Shown here piece by piece: positions 41,951-52,490 of a DNA stretch of 64,000 nucleotides. A program made the position numbers and the translations under genes. Below the pieces are notes generated by a model. It was given only the letters and a program-made list of their open reading frames with translations. It searched no databases and had not been told where the DNA came from. Location: positions 715,716 to 779,715 of the forward strand of contig WBMV01000787.1 of assembly GCA_013396655.1 (NCBI GenBank), in the 5' to 3' direction. The stretch comes from Campylorhamphus procurvoides (lineage: Eukaryota > Chordata > Aves > Passeriformes > Dendrocolaptidae). Numbering within the stretch: position 1 is the stretch's first letter; each line of letters starts with the position of its first letter.

Positions 41951-42050
41951 ACCCCAAACCTGCACAGTAGAACCCAGACATACACAATAGACCCCAAACC
42001 TACACAGTAGACCCCAAACCTGCACAGCAGACCCTAAACCTGCACAGCAG
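41951..42050. repeat. Five exact-length 20-bp tandem copies
   Basis: Unit accccaaacctgcacagtag, five copies in register with one to five changes each. No insertion or deletion. Confidence 0.9.
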
Positions 42051-44267
42051 ACCCCAATGCCCCAAGAGGTTTCCCCATAGCCAGGAGGTCTTGGGGTCTG
42101 TCACACATCAGGACACTCCTAAAGAGGGTGACTGGCCACTGGAGCTGCAGCTCCTGGAGACCAGCTGCCAGATCCTGGTGCTCCCGTGGAGTCTTCCCGG
42201 AGGAAGAACCCCCTGAGCCTGTCCCAGGGCTCCTCCTGGCTCTTTGACCCCAATTCCTCAGCCCACAGTGGTCCAGAGCCAGTGCAGGGCTCCACCAGTG
42301 CCACAGGGTTCCTGTGCTGGTGCTGCACCGGTACAGACAACTCAGGAAATTTTGGGAATTATCAAGGCAGCAGTGGGGGAAAGAGCACATCTCTGCAGCC
42401 AGAGGAGAAGGCACGATGTACACCCAACCAGCCCCATCCCAGCTATTCCCAACACAAAACTCAACCAGAGCCCAAGAGACTGCAGGAACCCCAAAAGGAA
42501 TAAAGGGCTTTTGGCTCCTTTTTCACACGGTTCTTTCCACCTCAGAAGGAGGACCTGACCACCATCCCACTCCAGCCTCTTGGTTGTTACCAAGTCTGTG
42601 AAGGGAATGGGAACAAAACCCCTGCTCTGGCAGAAACAAGGAGTCCCTTTTATGGGAGCTATGCCCAGGGGACCAGGGCTCCTGGTGGGGGTGATGAGTA
42701 GCCCCATCATCCTCATCCAGGAGAGAAAAATACAGCAAATCTTTTGTGTGTTTTGCTCTCCATCTCCTCCCTCACCAGTAGAGCAGGAGCACAGAGAAGA
42801 TGCTGAGGGTTCAGCAAGAAAGATTCAAAACATCTTTCACACTCAGTCCACATCTCTCTCCTGTCCTTTATTCTCAAAGGCCCCCAGTCACGCCTCCTGT
42901 GGAAGCTGCTCATGGAGAGGTGGCACTGGGACCCCAGGCTCCCACCAGTCCTTTTTCTTTGGCACAGAAGTATCTCCCTCTCTCACAAAGGCACTGGTGG
43001 AAATACAGGAGCTGCTGCAGTGGGCACTGCCACAGCATTGCATGTTGCTGGGGAGCTGCCCTTTGCAGATGGGGGACAAAAAAAAAGGTCATTTTGGTTC
43101 TCTTCTCCACTGAGGTGGGGTCTTAAAAAGACCCGAAGTCACCAAATGCCCAGAATGCTGCATGTACTTTTTGCACTTCTGGGTTTTGCTGGGCTGGGAG
43201 GGGTGATCTGTGGAGTTTGGGACCACAAGGTGTTGGTGAAGGTCACATTGCACCCTGCTCAGTGTTGAGTGTCCAGCTCAGCTCAGCTTGTTGGGGTCAG
43301 CTCTGGTGGCACGGCATGAGTGTTCCACCATCACCTTTTGCAAAGGCACCTCCTGTGTAGGTCTGTCCTTGCGCAGGTCACAACCCCCTGACTTGTGTCC
43401 TGCTGGAAGGTGGGATGAAGCCACGGCAAAGCTGCTCCGTGAGGTTTCCATAAACACGTTTATAAAACACCACGGTCTGTGTAAATCTGTTTGTTATTGT
43501 GACTGGAGCTACAGGAACACTCTCTGTACATGGAGCTGTCGGCTGAGCACCTCCCCCAGCACTCTCCAGCGAGGTTCAGCCCAAATGTTTGTGTGTATGG
43601 AATTACCACTCTTCAGTTATTCACCACGATAATAAACAGAGGGATAACTATTAACCAGGAGCCACAGGAACAAGCAGGATCACTCACACACGCCGGTGTC
43701 AATGTGGCCCCACGTGGGGCTGGGCTCAGCCTCAGGACTGGGGTGTTTGTCACCTGCCAGCAGCCCCGTGCCCGTGCTGGACTGTCACACTGCTCAGACA
43801 CTGCAGGAGAGGAGAGCCACAGTCTCAGGTCATGCTCTGCATTTCCCAGGGGGTCACTGGTGACCAGTCAAGGCCGGGTGTCCTGTTGAGATGGGGAAGA
43901 TGTTGGTGCATTGCTGCTGGAAGCTGGTGCCGGTGCCACTGGAGGTCTCGCTCCACACACTGCCCTGCATGGCCAGGGCAGTGGCAGCAGCGGCTCTTCA
44001 TCTGATATCCAGAGCCAAAGTCCACTACCACCCATGGTGTTCCTGGCCACTGCAGTGCCCCTGGTGCTTGCCCACGCTCCTCTGGCTTGGGGGCCTCCTG
44101 AGCACCTCGAGATCTTTGCTCCTCTTCACTCGCCTCCTCCAAGGCCTCTTGGCACTTGTGCTGTCCCACTGCTCATACTGGCTGGCAAACCAGAAGCCAT
44201 GGCAGTGCTGGGCTGTGCTCAGAGTGCCAACCAACACTGGTGTTGCCCCATCCACTCCATATCACTG

Positions 44268-44302
44268 CTGCCAGCTGCTCCAGCTGCTCCAGCTGCTCCC
44301 TT
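44268..44302. repeat. ctccagctg 9-bp tandem repeat
   Basis: About four copies of a 9-bp unit containing the E-box cagctg. Confidence 0.75.
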
Positions 44303-45121
44303 CCTGTGGGCTCCAGCACACAGATATCCAGAGCAGGAACTCCACTGCCATCTCCGAGCATGGGTCTGTCCCTCTGGGTCCGCTCTCAGCTCACACAGCA
44401 CAAAGTGTCTCCCAGAGCAAATCCCTGATGCCGGGCTGGGTGTAGGGATGCTGGTAGGGGGACAGGAGATCTCCAGACCACTGTGGCTCTGATGACAAAC
44501 ACAGAGCCCGTGTTCTCCGGGGCTTCCACCAGTGCTCACGTGGAAAGAAAAGCTGCTTTATGCAGCCGAGAAACTTCTCATCCACCCACCATGGCTCTGC
44601 TCTTCATCCCGACCTGACCCCTCGGCGGGTGCTGCTCTGGCCCTCGAGGACGCTGCGCTCCACTCTGGACTCTGAAATGCCTTGTGTGACTGCGGGCAGA
44701 CACCTCTGCATCACCTAAAAGACACCGGGGACTTGTGTGCAGGAGAGGAAGGAAAACAACAAGCAAAAATAGGGCCTGGCTCTTTCATTCAGGTATTTAT
44801 TGGGCGGGCAGCGTGGCTGTGGTCAGCTGGGCTTCGGGCTTTACAGACAGGGATGTTTGTAAGGCACGCGGGGCGGCTCGGCGTGAGCGTCCAAGTCATT
44901 CCTTCCCGGCACAAGGTATAATGTTGCCTTTGTTCAGCTGCCTCCAGCACGGTGGAGTGTGCCATGCCAGGCCGTGCCGGGCCCCTCGCCGCGCTCCCCG
45001 CTCCGGCAGCCCCGCTCCTTCCATACACACCACGGCCCCGGCGACTGCCACGATAAATCAATAGGGAAGGAGAGGCTGCCAGTTAGACTAAACAAGTGCA
45101 TTTGCAAGGATTGCTAACCCT

Positions 45122-45139
45122 CATTAATCACTCTGACAG
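45122..45139 (+). promoter_or_regulatory. HOX-PBX plus MEIS composite site, copy 4
   Basis: ATTAATCA, 3 bp, TGACAG, then tcc as in copies 2 and 3. An ATAAATCA (PBX-HOX variant TGATTTAT) lies 62 bp to the left at 45053-45060. Confidence 0.4.
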
Positions 45140-45479
45140 TCCTAAAAACACATTTCCCCTTTAATGACTGTATTTGGATAATCAGGGCTTTTTCCTCGCG
45201 GCGCGGGGTGAGTGACAGCGGGCACGACTGCGGTGAGCGCCAGCACCGGGGTCACCAGCAAGTCAAGCACTGGAGGTCCCAGCAGCTCAGGGTGAGCTGG
45301 AGAAGGTGCTGCTGTGCCACGGGGAAAGAATCCACCAGCACAGCCCCATCCCTGCTGTCCCCATCTCCAACACCCACCGGTGTCCTCCCAGCGCCAGCTG
45401 GGTTTGAAAAGGCCTTTTTTCTGTCGCTCCACGTTCCCTTTAGGTGACTTTTGCCTCCTGGAGAGGTTTGAAACCTTGC

Positions 45480-45790
45480 ACATTTTTCTGTATAAATGAT
45501 GCAACACATTAATGCACAGCACATTATGAAAATGGTAATTCAAACCCATACAACTCTAAATTAAGCCATACATTATCCGACCCACTCAGCCATATATTTT
45601 GCAGAAAGACAGGATTGAATCAAATCAAACCGAAACTGTGGAGTGCAGGTTGTTAGACAGAATGATTAATAAAGTGCATCCCAGTGCTCTTATTATAAAA
45701 TGAATTCCGCAATAACCTGGGCATACATTACACAGAGAGTTATTTAATATATTGGCATTGTAACTGTTCCCCAGCAGCTCCAGCCCAAGT
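45480..45790. promoter_or_regulatory. Candidate conserved enhancer downstream of ZNF703
   Basis: About 300 bases of AT-rich, non-repetitive DNA in a GC-rich region. Contains taaatgatgcaacacattaa, gaaaatggtaattcaaac and TGATTAAT at 45663-45670, with gacag two bases before it. No coding potential. Confidence 0.4.
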
Positions 45791-47869
45791 GCCACTGCTG
45801 TCAGATGATACTTGCACTGTTTACATGGTCTGGCCCCACTGCTGCAGTCTTTAGGGAGGGAAAAAATATTCCTCAGGGAAGCTCCTGCATGGCAGGACTC
45901 ATCCAAGCAGCATCCAGCCCCACTGTGGGTGGAGGGAAGGTGCATGGGCACAGTTTGAAAGCAGGAAGCGTCCTGGAGCAAGGAGGATTTGGGGCAGAGG
46001 GGACACAGAGCTTTGCTGTAAGGGGAGGGATGCACCTGGCAGCTCTGGGAGAAGGGCTCTGGCAGGATGGGGGCTGTGCATCCCCTTACCCTTTGCCCAG
46101 GCTGCTCCAAGGCTGGCACATGGCACGGCCCTGGCAGACCTGAGACCCGGAGCCGCAGCACTGGGCATGCTGGTTTTTGGCACAACTTTGGGCTATCATG
46201 CCTCGAGCACGTCCTGGGCACTGCGGCATCGCCCTCCCACCCCACGGCATGAGGAAGCACCTGCAGCAGGAACCAGGCCATGGCCAGGGAGAGGAGGCAC
46301 CACGGGACAAAATGCTGGTGCAGGAACCTGTGACAGGCCCAGGATTTGGATGCTGCAGACAAGGAGCTGTGATTTATACTGCTCGGGCGGTGCCTGAGCA
46401 AGGCTGACACCAAGAACCATCACTGTCAGGAGTGGGAACCACATCCAGGGAGCAGCGATGCTCCTGATGGGACAAGCAGGTCTGGATACCTCTATGTGCC
46501 ACCAGAGAGGATGGTGGCACTGGAGCTGCTCTGCCCAATGCCCTGCAACACCTTGCTCCATGGCAAACATCCACTGCAATGCCTGGAGCCAAAGGGCTCA
46601 ACATCCAGCTGGGACATGGGAGAGGACATGGGAGACACCAGTGTGGTCACAGCAGCCCAGGCCTGGCACCTCCTTCCCGCTGTGCCCACCAGACAGAGCA
46701 AACAGCCACAGCAAAACCCCCCTGCTCCAACCCCAATTCTGCAAAGCCCAGGTCCTCCTCCAGCAAACATCCTGCCTGGAAGGAGCAGGACCAACATGGG
46801 CAGTGCAGGACCCCAGCCACGTCCACACAGGGCAAAAGGCAGCCACAGATCCCCAAAACTGGCCTTGCCCAGCCTTGAGGAGCTCGGAATGGTGCTGCCC
46901 ACCCTTCACTGGCCAAGGGGTGACTGGCCCCCGGACCACCAGCCTCTCCCATTGCCACAGGAGACCCCAGCCAGGCTCTCCCACCGGCCACACGCCCATG
47001 GTCACGCTCAAGGAACGGGCAGGAGAATAAAAATCCCTTCAGCAAAAGCAGCCCCTGTTCTCAGCACGTTATTTTTCATCTCAAAGGGCACAAAGGAATT
47101 AAAACACAGGGCATAAAGCAATATCGAGAAGGCAATTAACAGGGATTAATTGCGTGACTCACCCGAAATGCAACAGGAGTGAGGCAGAAAAAACAAGTGG
47201 TGGGGGCAATGGGGTACAGGGGGTTTCAGTGGGAAATGGGGGCTTGGCTGGGGGTCCCACTGCTGGAGTAAAAGCCCTTTCCTTGAGGAATGGGATGGGC
47301 AGGTGGGTGTCAGCCCCCTGCCTGGCACAGCCCCCTGCCCGGCCGAGCCCCCCAACACAGCAGGACCGACACCAGAGCTATTTATAACCTCCATCACCTG
47401 GCACCAAAATTAAACGGGGGGCACAGGACCCCCACCAGCTCCCGGGGGCGCTCACACCGAGCTCCAGGACCCCACTTCTACATCAATTCCACCCCTAAAA
47501 CTGCACCCCCAGCAGGAGGGGGGCGACCACCTGCTCCCCACAGTGACTCGGTGGGCACCGGAGGTCCCACACACTGATCCCCACTCAAACACCTTCTCGA
47601 ACCTTCCCTCCGCCGCCACGCGTGGGGACACACCGGGGACACGGACACGCGGGGAGGACGGGGATGGAGGGGCACCAGGGTGGGTCGGAGCCCCTCTAGA
47701 CCCCATCCCGAGCCCCCCGGAGCCGCGGTCGGGGCTCCCGGTGCTCAGTTCCCCGGGGCTCCCGGTGCCCGGGACCCGCCACCACTAGATGGTGCTGAGA
47801 CCCCACGGCCACGGCAGGACCCCCCCCATCACCCCGGGGAGGGACGAGACGAGACCAGAGCGTGGGTAC

Positions 47870-48719
47870 AACCAAGAGCCGTTTATTAACAAAATCAGAC
47901 TTACCGGGGCTCGTCCGCCCGCCCGGGGCCGCCGGTCCTGCCGCTGCGCCCGCCGCTCCTGGAGCCACCCCCGGGATGGGTGGGGTGGGGGGGACACACA
48001 CGCGTGGGGTCCTGCAGCCCCACGGTGGGGCAGGGACACGGGGGGAGAGCGGAGAGGGGGGCGACCATCGCCCAGCCGGCATTCGCAGCACCCCCTCCTC
48101 CAACCATCACCACCCCGGACCCGGACACAGGGCAAAAAAACCCCAAAAAACAAAACAAAAAAATTATTTTTTAAAAAACCCAAACAAAAATTTAAAAAGG
48201 CAAAAAAAAAATTAACATGAGAAAAAGGGGGAAAAAATAAAAAAGGGAAAAAAATTACAAAAAAATATTATATCTGCAAATTACAAACGCAGAGAACAGA
48301 ATCCCAGAGCGATAAACTCGGAGAGGGAGGAGGAAAAGGCCTTTTTTTTTTTTTCTCTTTTCCATGTGTGGCAGGAGTCATGCAAGAATTTCTCAGGGGG
48401 AAAATTAAGAAGGGGAAGGAAAAAAAAATTCAAAAGAAACAAGAAAGGGGGAAAAAAAAAATCAAAGCCCCACACCTGCAAAGTAAAGAGGGTTGGTTTT
48501 TTTTTTCTTTCTTTTTTTTTTTTCGGGGTTTGAGGGGGGAAGTTTTTTTTTTTTGTTTTTTTTTTTTGGACACAGACTTTTGCATACCATTGATTCATTG
48601 GTGTATAATGCACTTATATTCCCAGCTTTAAGCTAACATACAGTAATAAATACAGAGTCCAAGGAGGGCGCGGGGAGGGCTGGGGCTCGGGGGGCTGAGC
48701 CGGGCCGGGGCCGTGGTGG
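47870..48719 (-). other. ZNF703: ZNF703 3' untranslated region
   Basis: Follows the stop codon. It holds several A- and T-homopolymer runs at 48135-48270 and 48340-48570, and a conserved-looking stretch at 48575-48660 (tgtataatgcacttatattc, catacagtaataaatac). Confidence 0.55.
47882..47887 (-). terminator. Probable ZNF703 poly(A) signal
   Basis: Minus-strand AATAAA in TTGTTAATAAACGG, about 830 bases after the ZNF703 stop codon. Distance and strand fit; no cDNA is available here. Confidence 0.45.
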
Positions 48720-49852
48720 TTACTGATATCCCAGTGCAGAAGCTGATGTTAGTCTTTGGCCGTAGAGCGCGTACGGGGAGTAGTAAGGTCCGGCGGCCGG
48801 CAAGGAGGGCACGGGCAGAGCGCCGGCCGTGGGCAAGTGGCTCTTGCCGTAGGGGTGGTACCTGTTTAGTCCCAAAGTGTGTGGGCTCCTCAAGGAGAGC
48901 GAGGCGGGCAACGTGTTGGGGCTCCCGGGGGCGGCGGGCGGGAGGTGGAGGTGGCAGGAGGCTGCGGAGCCCAGCCCCGAGGTAGGGTAACCCGCCAAGA
49001 GTTTCTCGGCCCCCGGCAGGGCCGTGTGGGTCCGTAGGTGGGTGAGCAGCTCCTCCGAGGTGGCAAACCTCTTGTCGCAGGGTCCGCTGGCAGACACCCA
49101 GTTGCATATGTGGGGCAGGGGGTCGTTCTGCAGCATGAAGCCGTAGGTGTAGAGGGGGTGGCCGGGCAGGCTGGGGGTGCCGCTGGAGGAGAGCGTGGTG
49201 TGCACCGAGTGCAGGGGGTGCGTGGGGTACACCAAGGGGTATCCGCTCTTCAGGCTGCCGGGGTCATGCACGCAGCTGGAGCAGTTGCTGGAGCCCAGGT
49301 GCGAGGCGCTGTGGTAGCTCAGGCAATACGGGTCCCGGCATAATCCCTGCATGAAGGAGGGCGGCGAGGCCCCGGTGAGCGGGCTGGAGCTGGGCGGCTT
49401 GCCCGGCAGCCCCAGCGCCCCCGGCAGCTGGCTGCCCACCAGCCCCGGCTTGGTGGGGTCCAGCCCGGGCACGAACTGGGACGGGTAGCCGGCGTAGGCG
49501 CCGACGATGGAGCCGTGGTAGCCGATGCTGGAGGGCGGCAGCGGGAACACGGAGTGGCCCGGCTTGTAGGGCGACACCGGGGCCACATGGCCGGCGGGCG
49601 GCAGCGCGGGGGGCTCCGACTTGCGGCCCGAGGGGGGCTCGCCGTGCGCCCCGGGCTCCACCGCCCCGCGCCCCAGCCCCGCGCCCGTCCCCTCGGGGCT
49701 GGGCTTGCCTCCCTCGGGCTCCTTCTTCTCCTCGGCGCCCTTGGGGTCGGGATGCTGCGGCGAGGCCCCGCGGGAGCCGCCGGGCGAGGCGGCGGCGTGC
49801 GGGGGGAACGGCGGGCACGCAGCGCTGGGCACCCGAAAGCCGGCCTTGTCGG
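48720..49852 (-). CDS. ZNF703: ZNF703 (NLZ1), C-terminal 376 codons; N-terminus in an N gap
   Basis: Open minus-strand frame from the gap edge (DKAGFRVPSAACPPFPPH) to ALGYQ and TAA (48720-48722). Seen: GHVAPVSPYKPGHSVFPLPP, SIVGAYAGYPSQFVPGLDP, CRDPYCLSYHSASHLG, the single zinc finger at 49026-49106 (CNWVSASGPCDKRF, then ELLTHLRTH) with an unusual eight-residue spacing between its cysteines, and the C-terminal HTLGLNRYHPYGKSHLP and YYSPYALYGQR. Family: NET/Nlz proteins related to fly Elbow and NocA. They are nuclear co-repressors that bind Groucho and histone deacetylases. The zebrafish members act in hindbrain segmentation, and human ZNF703 is a luminal B breast cancer oncogene. The start, the Sp motif and the intron lie in the gap at 49853-50601. 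The low-complexity Pro/Ser/Gly stretch near the gap is typical. ZNF503 is less likely given the ERLIN2 neighbour. Confidence 0.95.
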
Positions 49853-50601
49853 NNNNNNNNNNNNNNNNNNNNNNNNNNNNNNNNNNNNNNNNNNNNNNNN
49901 NNNNNNNNNNNNNNNNNNNNNNNNNNNNNNNNNNNNNNNNNNNNNNNNNNNNNNNNNNNNNNNNNNNNNNNNNNNNNNNNNNNNNNNNNNNNNNNNNNNN
50001 NNNNNNNNNNNNNNNNNNNNNNNNNNNNNNNNNNNNNNNNNNNNNNNNNNNNNNNNNNNNNNNNNNNNNNNNNNNNNNNNNNNNNNNNNNNNNNNNNNNN
50101 NNNNNNNNNNNNNNNNNNNNNNNNNNNNNNNNNNNNNNNNNNNNNNNNNNNNNNNNNNNNNNNNNNNNNNNNNNNNNNNNNNNNNNNNNNNNNNNNNNNN
50201 NNNNNNNNNNNNNNNNNNNNNNNNNNNNNNNNNNNNNNNNNNNNNNNNNNNNNNNNNNNNNNNNNNNNNNNNNNNNNNNNNNNNNNNNNNNNNNNNNNNN
50301 NNNNNNNNNNNNNNNNNNNNNNNNNNNNNNNNNNNNNNNNNNNNNNNNNNNNNNNNNNNNNNNNNNNNNNNNNNNNNNNNNNNNNNNNNNNNNNNNNNNN
50401 NNNNNNNNNNNNNNNNNNNNNNNNNNNNNNNNNNNNNNNNNNNNNNNNNNNNNNNNNNNNNNNNNNNNNNNNNNNNNNNNNNNNNNNNNNNNNNNNNNNN
50501 NNNNNNNNNNNNNNNNNNNNNNNNNNNNNNNNNNNNNNNNNNNNNNNNNNNNNNNNNNNNNNNNNNNNNNNNNNNNNNNNNNNNNNNNNNNNNNNNNNNN
50601 N
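49853..50601. other. Assembly gap over the 5' part of ZNF703
   Basis: 749 Ns in place of exon 1, the intron and about 190 codons. The gap length may be arbitrary, since these parts would probably need more room. Confidence 0.9.
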
Positions 50602-50770
50602 GGGGCGGGGAGAGCCGCCGGTGGGGGGGGCGAGCCGCCGCCGCTCCGCCGACACCGACACCGCCACCGCCCCGCACCGCCGCGCGGGGGAGAGCCGCGG
50701 ATCCCGCACCGACACGGGCACCGGCACCGACACCGCCACCGGCACCGGCACCGCGGCTGCGGGGCGGGGG
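50602..50770 (-). promoter_or_regulatory. CpG-rich 5' flank of ZNF703
   Basis: Almost pure G/C (ccgacaccgacaccgccacc), continuous with the gap. Probably part of the promoter CpG island. No individual site can be argued. Confidence 0.4.
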
Positions 50771-51440
50771 GCACGGCACGGCTGGCACGGCTTGGCATGG
50801 CATGGCACGGCTGGCACGTCTTGGCAGGGCATGGCAGTGCCGGCATGGCTTGGCACGGCATGGCTTGGCAGGGCATGGCATGGCACTGCTGGCACAGCTT
50901 GGCATGGCATAGCATGGCAAGGCATGGCACGAAACTGCTGGTATGGCTTGGTATGGCATGGCATGGCTTTGCATGGCACTGCTGGCACACCATGGCATGG
51001 TACAGCACTGCTGGCACAGCTTGACATGGCATGACACTGCTGGCATGGCTTGGCTTGGCATGGTATTGGCACTACTGGCACACCATGGCATGGCACAGCA
51101 CTGCTGGCACAACTTGGCATGGCATAGCATTGACATGGCATGGCATTGCATGATTTGCACTGCTAGCACACCTTGGCATGGCATAGCAGTGCTGACACAC
51201 CTTACCATGGCATGGCATAACACTTCTGGCACACCTTGGCACGGCTGACATGGCATGGCACAGGTCGGCACTGCTAGCACACCTTAGCATGGCATGGCTC
51301 AGCTCAGCTGACATGGCACTGCTGGCACAGCTCAGAGTGGCACAGCGTGGCTCACCTGGCATGGCACTGCTGGCATAACACGCCTTGCCTGCCATGGCAT
51401 GGTTTAGATATGATCAGCTTGGCACAGTTTGGCATGGCAC
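50771..51440. repeat. Degenerate ggcat/ggcac pentanucleotide minisatellite
   Basis: About 670 bases dominated by ggcatggcatggcac and actgctggcacaccttggc. The array decays gradually to the right. It generates long spurious reading frames on both strands (PCQAVPAV or MAWHGM type). Confidence 0.9.
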
Positions 51441-52193
51441 AGCTCAGCACCCCTTCTGCAATGCACCCAGACCTGCACCTGTGCCTGTGCCCAGCAACTG
51501 TCCTGACCCTGCACCCTGTTCCATCCCAGTGCCACCCAAGGTGAAGGGACTGATCTTAACTCAGGGCCCTCACAAAGTGACAATTCCCTTATGAGCCTAC
51601 AACACTCCTTTTTCTTTCTGGGCATTTTCTGCTTTCTTGGGTTTGCCAAGTCTCAAAAATCTGCCTGCGCCAGTGCAGGCCATTGTGTAACTAATTAACT
51701 TCCAACAATTATCTTCCTATTTCTAGTTACCTTGTCCAGACAAGTTCGAATTAATTTCACAATCCCCTGGGACTCCACTCATAGGGGGTTGAGAACCCCC
51801 ATCCCACCTAGCTCAGGCAGGCTCTGTCTGTGAGGAGCCAAGGCATGTGGATAAATCCTGGAGCTTTATCCAAGTATTGTCCTGCCTGTGGGGCTGTGGG
51901 ATCCTGGTGGGGCAGGAGCTGCTCCTCTGGTTTTCCCAGGCTTCAGTTGGGAGTTGGTGGGAGAATGGGGGCTTGAGGAGAGATATGCAATGGGATGAGG
52001 ATGTGGAGGCACAGGAGAAAATTCTGGGAGTCAGAACAGGGTGAGAACTGAGAACCTTTGGCCTGGAAAAAGGCCATGTGGGGCTGGGTGTCCATTCCAG
52101 CCCCACCTCTGCCCTCCCTGGATTTGGGTTTCAGGCCCCTCCTGCCTACCCAGTGAGGGGGAAGGGAAAGAGGGGGAGAGACAGACACCTCTA

Positions 52194-52217
52194 ATTAATC
52201 ATATTAACTCCTGACAG
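52194..52217 (+). promoter_or_regulatory. HOX-PBX plus MEIS composite site upstream of ZNF703
   Basis: ATTAATCA at 52194-52201 and TGACAG at 52212-52217, 10 bp apart. It lies in an AT-rich island with tattattaagttcatgcgg to the right. Confidence 0.4.
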
Positions 52218-52381
52218 ATGCTTTATGTTCCAACAATGTTCCTATTATTAAGTTCATGCGGCCACCCCACTCCAAGCCTGCTGCTCTGGGTTCTGGGAAA
52301 AAAGGCTTTGCTGGATTTCCCCAGCAAACACTGGCATAGCCCTGGCGCAGCCTGACGTTGAGTCCTGCTTCTCCAACCACT

Positions 52382-52490
52382 ATCAATCACGCACGGGGTT
52401 GGACCTGTCAATTTTCCCTCTTTGTGAGGCTTTTTTCTTCTCTTTTCTTCCCCCCTCCCAAAGCTGACCGCAAGATTGATTCAATCCGGA
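52382..52490. promoter_or_regulatory. Candidate enhancer with PBX-type sites
   Basis: ATCAATCA (TGATTGAT on the other strand, a PBX-HOX consensus) at 52382-52389, CTGTCA at 52405-52410, and the palindrome GATTGATTCAATC at 52474-52486. Confidence 0.4.

Larger units (their letters stand above)
36436..47870. other. Intergenic DNA between ERLIN2 and ZNF703
   Basis: No exon with recognisable homology on either strand. It alternates GC-rich repetitive DNA with AT-rich islands rich in homeodomain-type sites: 36640-37130, 37600-37700, 38200-38320, 38810-38945, 40110-40380, 40810-40910, 41240-41460, 41555-41720, 43440-43690, 44760-45200, 45480-45790 and 47030-47170. These look like regulatory elements of ZNF703, a developmental regulator. 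That is inference from composition and motif content. Confidence 0.55.

Noticed and set aside
45625..46413. 262-codon minus-strand frame
   Set aside because: Spans an enhancer-like island and GC-rich DNA with unbiased composition; no domain recognised.
49515..51280. Long frames (460-770 codons) on both strands near ZNF703
   Set aside because: They depend on Ns read as open codons and on the ggcat minisatellite. Only the part at 48720-49852 on the minus strand has real homology.
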